From Pseudoalteromonas prydzensis (GTDB taxonomy: Bacteria; Pseudomonadota; Gammaproteobacteria; Enterobacterales; Alteromonadaceae), in assembly GCF_011050055.1 (NCBI RefSeq), contig NZ_DRGM01000173.1:1-56750 (forward strand): DNA of 56,750 nt. Reading direction: 5' to 3'. A model generated the notes under the pieces. The model made no database searches and had not been told where the DNA came from. It saw only the letters and a list, made by a program, of their open reading frames with translations. A program made the translations under genes and the position numbers. Position 1 is the stretch's first letter, and each line of letters starts with the position of its first letter. Positions 52,828 to 56,750 of this stretch are shown in pieces.

Positions 52828-53859
52828 ATGCGCGTGGCTGATTTTAGCTTTGACCTACCTGATGAATTAATTGCTCGTTTTCCTAAGCAGGAGCGAACTA
52901 GCAGCCGTTTACTGACTTTAGATGGCCCAAGTGGCACTGTAGAGCATAAAATATTTAGCGATGTTCTTGATTTAGTAAATGAAAATGACTTGTTGGTATT
53001 TAACAATACTAAAGTGATCCCTGCGCGAATGTATGGCCAAAAAGCATCTGGCGGCAAACTTGAAGTACTGGTAGAGCGAGTGCTGGATGAGCATCGGGTG
53101 CTTGCCCATGTACGCGCCAGTAAATCGCCCAAACCAGGCACCACTATTATTCTCGAAGGCAAAGCAGAAGCGACTATGGTTGGCCGTCATGGCGAATTGT
53201 TTGAATTGGAATTTACAGCTGAGCAAAACGTGCTGGAGATTTTAAATGATATTGGCCATATGCCTTTACCGCCGTACATTGATCGCCCAGACACCGATGA
53301 AGACCGCAAACGTTATCAAACCGTATATGGTGAAAAACCAGGTGCGGTTGCAGCACCGACCGCAGGCCTGCATTTTGATGACTCGCTCATGGCGGCATTG
53401 AAAGCGAAAGGCGTAAACATGGCCTTTGTTACTTTGCATGTTGGCGCGGGGACATTTCAACCGGTGCGAGTAGATTCGGTTGATGATCATATAATGCACT
53501 CAGAGTACATTGAAGTACCCGATGATGTTGTGGCAGCTGTTGCAGCAACTAAAGCTAACGGCGGGCGAGTGATTGCGGTAGGCACGACGTCTGTTCGTTC
53601 ATTAGAATCAGCGGCTAAAATACACGGCGGCCAATTAGCCAGCTACTTTGGCGATACTGATATCTTTATTTATCCGGGTTACCAATTTAATGTGGTTGAT
53701 GCCATGGTGACTAATTTTCACTTATCGGAATCGACATTGATCATGCTGGTTAGCGCGTTTGCTGGGCAAGATAATATTATGAGTGCATACCAAACCGCAA
53801 TTGCACAAAAATACCGCTTTTTTAGCTACGGCGATGCGATGTTCTTAACCCGCAAATAA
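52828..53859 (+). CDS. queA: tRNA preQ1(34) S-adenosylmethionine ribosyltransferase-isomerase QueA
   Basis: 343 residues from ATG 52828; an earlier TTG at 52810 would add six unsupported residues. [45 protein letters not shown] and [14 protein letters not shown] are conserved in QueA. The enzyme moves the ribose of SAM onto preQ1 in tRNA to give epoxyqueuosine. It heads the queA-tgt-yajC-secD order typical of gammaproteobacteria, although a terminator separates it from tgt here. Confidence 0.96.
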   Translation: MRVADFSFDLPDELIARFPKQERTSSRLLTLDGPSGTVEHKIFSDVLDLVNENDLLVFNNTKVIPARMYGQKASGGKLEVLVERVLDEHRVLAHVRASKSPKPGTTIILEGKAEATMVGRHGELFELEFTAEQNVLEILNDIGHMPLPPYIDRPDTDEDRKRYQTVYGEKPGAVAAPTAGLHFDDSLMAALKAKGVNMAFVTLHVGAGTFQPVRVDSVDDHIMHSEYIEVPDDVVAAVAATKANGGRVIAVGTTSVRSLESAAKIHGGQLASYFGDTDIFIYPGYQFNVVDAMVTNFHLSESTLIMLVSAFAGQDNIMSAYQTAIAQKYRFFSYGDAMFLTRK

Positions 53860-53879
53860 GCACCGCAGCTGATTATTTT

Positions 53880-53904
53880 AAAGCCCAGCTTGATGTTGGG
53901 CTTT
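53880..53904 (+). terminator. Terminator after queA
   Basis: Stem AAAGCCCA / TGGGCTTT with a nine-base loop and a T-rich tail, 20 bp after the queA stop. Confidence 0.8.
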
Positions 53905-53992
53905 TTAGTTTTACTTTTTACACTTTTAATTATCGCTTTTAGCCCAATTAATAGTATTGCTGCGTTAACTAATGATAGAATCGAGCGGTTAA

Positions 53993-55162
<1,170 letters not shown>

Positions 55163-55188
55163 ATTTTAAAAATTAAAGAGGAAGTGTT

Positions 55189-55527
55189 ATGAGTTTATTT
55201 ATTTCAAACGCCCACGCAAGTGCGGCAGGTGCAGCTCCAGCCGGTGGTGGTTATGAGATGTTGATTATGCTAGCTATTTTTGGTCTAGTATTTTACTTCT
55301 TAATTTACCGCCCGCAAGCTAAGCGTGTAAAAGAGCATAAAGCGCTAATGAACGCGATGGCTAAAGGCGATGAAGTATTAACCCAAGGTGGTTTAGTGGG
55401 TAAAATTGCTAAAATCTCTGAAGATAAAGACTTCATCGTTATCTCACTTAACGATCAAGCTGAAGTAACTGTACAAAAATCAGCAGTGTCAGCAGTATTG
55501 CCAAAAGGCACAATGAAGTCGCTATAA
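55189..55527 (+). CDS. yajC: Preprotein translocase subunit YajC
   Basis: 112 residues. One membrane segment (about 21-40, MLIMLAIFGLVFYFLIY) and the following RPQAKRVKEHKALMNAMAKG plus DEVLTQGGLVGKI are the YajC signature. It joins SecDF in the inner membrane. AGAGGAAG precedes the ATG, and secD starts 22 bp downstream. Confidence 0.96.
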   Translation: MSLFISNAHASAAGAAPAGGGYEMLIMLAIFGLVFYFLIYRPQAKRVKEHKALMNAMAKGDEVLTQGGLVGKIAKISEDKDFIVISLNDQAEVTVQKSAVSAVLPKGTMKSL

Positions 55528-55549
55528 TAATAAAAATAAGGACGCCCAC

Positions 55550-56750
55550 GTGTTAAACAAGTTTCCAGTATGGAAGTATTTACTTGTTCTAGCTGTGATT
55601 GCGATAGGTCTTTTATATGCCTCACCTAATTTGTATGGCCGTGATCCGGCCATACAAATTTCAGGTACTAAAGGAACCGATGCCGATCTCAGTGTCGTAG
55701 ACAAAGTAAACGCGACCCTCAAAAAACACAACGTTACCGTTAAGTCAGTAATTTTAGAAAACGGCCAAGTGTTGATCCGTTTCAAAAACGTTGAAGAGCA
55801 ACTTAAAGCGCAAGATTTATTGCGTGATTCATTGAACGACGATTACATCTCAGCCATTAACATGGCCCCGGCGCAACCTCATTGGTTAAAAGCCCTTGGT
55901 GGCAATCCAATGAAATTGGGCTTGGATTTAAGTGGCGGTGTTCACTTTACGATGGAAATCGACATGGTGACAGCGGTTGATAACGCGCTGGAGCAAATGG
56001 ATCAAGATTACAAAAGTGACCTACGTGAAGAAAAACTGCGTTATCGTACCGTGCGTCGCGTAGCCGGCACTGAACGTCTTCGCGTTGAAATGCGTAACGA
56101 AGCAGATAAAGACGCCGCAGAGCGCTTCTTACAGTCACGTTACCCATTACACATCTTCATTGATGATAGCTCAAACGATAATGCATTTTATGCCAGCCTT
56201 AGTGACCAAAAGCTAAAGGAAATTCGTGACTATGCAATCAAGCAAAACGAAACCATTATTCGTAACCGTATCAACCAAATAGGTGTTGCTGAGCCGAACG
56301 TGCAGCGCCAAGGTGCTGAGCGTATTATCGTGCAACTACCTGGTGTGCAAGATACTGCCCGAGCGAAAGAGATCTTAGGTGCCACAGCTACCCTTGAGTT
56401 TCGTGAAGTAGACGAAAATGCAGATCCTTCAGCTGCGGCACAGGGGCGTATTCCTGCTGGCACAGAAATGATCATGAGCCGCGATGGTTATCCTGTGGTG
56501 CTGAAAAAACGCATCATTCTAGAAGGTAGCCATATTACTGGCGCGCAATCTGGAGCTGATGAATACCAACGCCCGCAAGTAAGTATTAGCCTTGATAGTA
56601 AAGGCGGCGCAAAAATGAATGCCTTTACTAAACGTGCGATTGGTAAGCGGATGGCTACTGTATTTATTGAATACAAGCCTTCAGGAAAAACAGACGCAAA
56701 CGGTAAAGCATTGCCACCAATTAAAGTGGAAGAAGTAATCAACGTAGCAA
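55550..56750 (+). CDS. secD: Protein translocase subunit SecD (3' truncated by window edge)
   Basis: The frame is open from a GTG at 55550, with AAGGA seven bases upstream, to the end of the window: 400 codons of the expected 600 or so. The start LNKFPVWKYLLVLAVIAIGL is the first membrane segment; SPNLYGRDPAIQIS, KLGLDLSGGVHFTMEID, IRNRINQIGVAEPNVQRQG and RIIVQLPGVQD are highly conserved SecD segments. It uses the proton gradient to pull proteins through SecYEG. It is missing from a simple closed-frame list only because its stop is outside the window. Confidence 0.96.
   Translation, partial: MLNKFPVWKYLLVLAVIAIGLLYASPNLYGRDPAIQISGTKGTDADLSVVDKVNATLKKHNVTVKSVILENGQVLIRFKNVEEQLKAQDLLRDSLNDDYISAINMAPAQPHWLKALGGNPMKLGLDLSGGVHFTMEIDMVTAVDNALEQMDQDYKSDLREEKLRYRTVRRVAGTERLRVEMRNEADKDAAERFLQSRYPLHIFIDDSSNDNAFYASLSDQKLKEIRDYAIKQNETIIRNRINQIGVAEPNVQRQGAERIIVQLPGVQDTARAKEILGATATLEFREVDENADPSAAAQGRIPAGTEMIMSRDGYPVVLKKRIILEGSHITGAQSGADEYQRPQVSISLDSKGGAKMNAFTKRAIGKRMATVFIEYKPSGKTDANGKALPPIKVEEVINVA

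Overview
The window is chromosomal DNA of a marine gammaproteobacterium, most likely an alteromonad close to Pseudoalteromonas. The evidence is moderate to low GC, a queA-tgt-yajC-secD order, very long PstC and PstA permeases, a TIGR02449-zapA pair, ppx-ppk next to gcvR, and CCTAGAA heptamer repeats between genes. The genus is inferred from gene content, not from an rRNA gene. Both ends cut genes: a class II aldolase on the left and secD on the right.

Positions 1-21110 are mostly ordinary chromosome. A probable sugar-acid catabolic set (class II aldolase, enolase-superfamily dehydratase, lactonase-like amidohydrolase, SDR dehydrogenase) is split over two strands and interrupted by an S41 protease and a small lipoprotein. 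Then come slyD, an MltD-type lytic transglycosylase, a metallo-beta-lactamase-fold hydrolase, zapA with its coiled-coil partner, rlmJ, a YbaY-META lipoprotein, yjdM, an EAL-HDOD protein and a PqiA-like protein. A complete copper/silver efflux operon (metal-binding leader protein, CusC, CusB with two CusF-like tails, CusA) follows, preceded by an 80-bp heptamer array.

Positions 21200-33700 form an AT-rich accessory island and are the most unusual part. A promoter with a dyad over its -35 box precedes a lipoprotein and four small secreted cysteine proteins (types A, B, C, D here), then a fibronectin-III protein ending in an RHS signature, a 1583-residue Sec-exported RHS/YD-repeat protein, a membrane-anchored candidate partner, and a REP-associated tyrosine transposase inside 21-bp inverted repeats. 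Beyond the transposase the small genes resume in the same order: A2, B2, a decayed C, a D-like gene, further members, a third B and an inverted member. This looks like a duplicating secreted-protein family built around an RHS effector-like gene, with transposase remnants and a tandemly duplicated start site as signs of ongoing rearrangement. Its function is unknown.

Positions 33700-46560 are a phosphate/polyphosphate locus: ppk1-ppx on the minus strand and pstC-pstA-pstB-phoU on the plus strand, each behind a Pho box at the same 10-nt distance from its -10 box, followed by a DUF47 PhoU-like gene and a PiT transporter. gcvR lies between the two arms.

Positions 46560-56750 carry oxyR, an ECF sigma factor with a membrane anti-sigma-like protein and a secreted coiled-coil protein, a small membrane protein, a large REC-REC-PAS-GGDEF-EAL protein, and the queuosine/secretion operon start queA, tgt, yajC, secD. 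No rRNA, tRNA or CRISPR array was recognised.
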